64,000 nt of DNA, taken from Azorinus chamasolen (taxonomy: Eukaryota > Mollusca > Bivalvia > Cardiida > Solecurtidae). The notes beneath the pieces are model-generated. The model saw only the letters and a program-made list of their open reading frames with translations. It was not told the DNA's origin and did not search any database. This document shows positions 63,817 to 64,000 of the stretch, one piece after another. The position numbers were made by a program, and so were the translations under genes. Position 1 is the first letter of the stretch. Every line of letters starts with the position of its first letter. The stretch is from positions 59,303,453-59,367,452 of the forward strand of contig OY755239.1 in the NCBI GenBank assembly GCA_963576725.1, read 5' to 3'.

Positions 63817-64000
63817 TTAACCCATTTCCTCATAGTGACACCTTTTGACACCTCAGTAAAAGTCACTTGTTGATACCATTGTGGTAAATTGCTCTATTTA
63901 TCACAATAATTTAAAAACTACACAATTGTAAACGTTTCCTTTTCTCTAGTAAATGCTCTTTTTGGTATATTTATTCAAATAGGTTATGTCTGAAAACAGC
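63817..64000 (+). mobile_element. B MITE, cut by the window end
   Basis: TTAACCCATTTCCTCATAG; hairpin tip deleted; continues beyond 64000. Confidence 0.85.

Overview
This is a 64 kb AT-rich piece of animal nuclear genome, most likely from a bivalve mollusc. The evidence for a bivalve is the repeat content: pearl/Helentron-type elements with tandem cores of roughly 150-180 bp, GACCTTGACC minisatellites, a miniature LTR element with a tRNA-Leu primer site and TGTAAC..GTTACA ends like bivalve Ty3/gypsy (Steamer-like) elements, and a CR1/Jockey-like LINE. The species cannot be named from the sequence alone.

Two host genes can be rebuilt exon by exon. On the minus strand, 42690 to 20379, lies a complete CLPX gene (mitochondrial ClpX unfoldase): 11 coding exons, 572 residues, every splice junction in phase, with zinc finger, Walker A and B, pore loop, LGF loop and sensor 2 present. 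On the plus strand, 46971 to 62633, lies a complete POLR3G/POLR3GL gene (RNA polymerase III subunit RPC7): 5 exons, 216 residues. The two are head to head, 4.3 kb apart between start codons; 46191-46970 carries no repeat I recognise and is the best candidate for a shared promoter.

Almost everything else is mobile DNA. (1) Dozens of 200-330 bp hairpin MITEs have TTAA-flanked ends (TTAACCCTTTCC, TTAACCCATTCC and similar), so they look piggyBac-like. Family A (subfamilies A1, A2, A3) has a core reading GCAAACAGAGTAGACCC around a GATCAGACGGCTCC palindrome; family B has a core reading ACCATTGTGATAAATAGAG around an AGCATTTGCTCC palindrome. Smaller families G, H, I, L and O share the GCAAACAG..AGACCC logic with different ends. 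(2) Pearl/Helentron-like (HINE-like) elements share an AACAAGAG-plus-hairpin terminus. (3) Pogo/Tc1-like MITEs have TA target duplications, and hAT-like MITEs have 8-bp duplications. (4) There is a TRIM, a foldback element with TTTCGCTACCC arrays, a TIR element carrying a tRNA-like unit, and a 5'-truncated LINE at 5443-7976 with a remnant of a second LINE beside it.

Layout: 1-4230 MITEs and a tRNA-bearing element; 4230-7976 G/C-run inverted repeat and LINEs; 8-20 kb MITE field with HINE-like elements; 20.4-42.7 kb CLPX with repeat-packed introns; 42.7-47 kb intergenic region with a triple-nested MITE/TRIM/pogo cluster; 47-62.6 kb POLR3G, whose first intron holds the foldback element and a 3.6 kb tandem array; 62.6-64 kb MITEs. 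All coding exons are free of insertions. Coordinates come from reading the sequence by eye; MITE ends without a visible TTAA are approximate.
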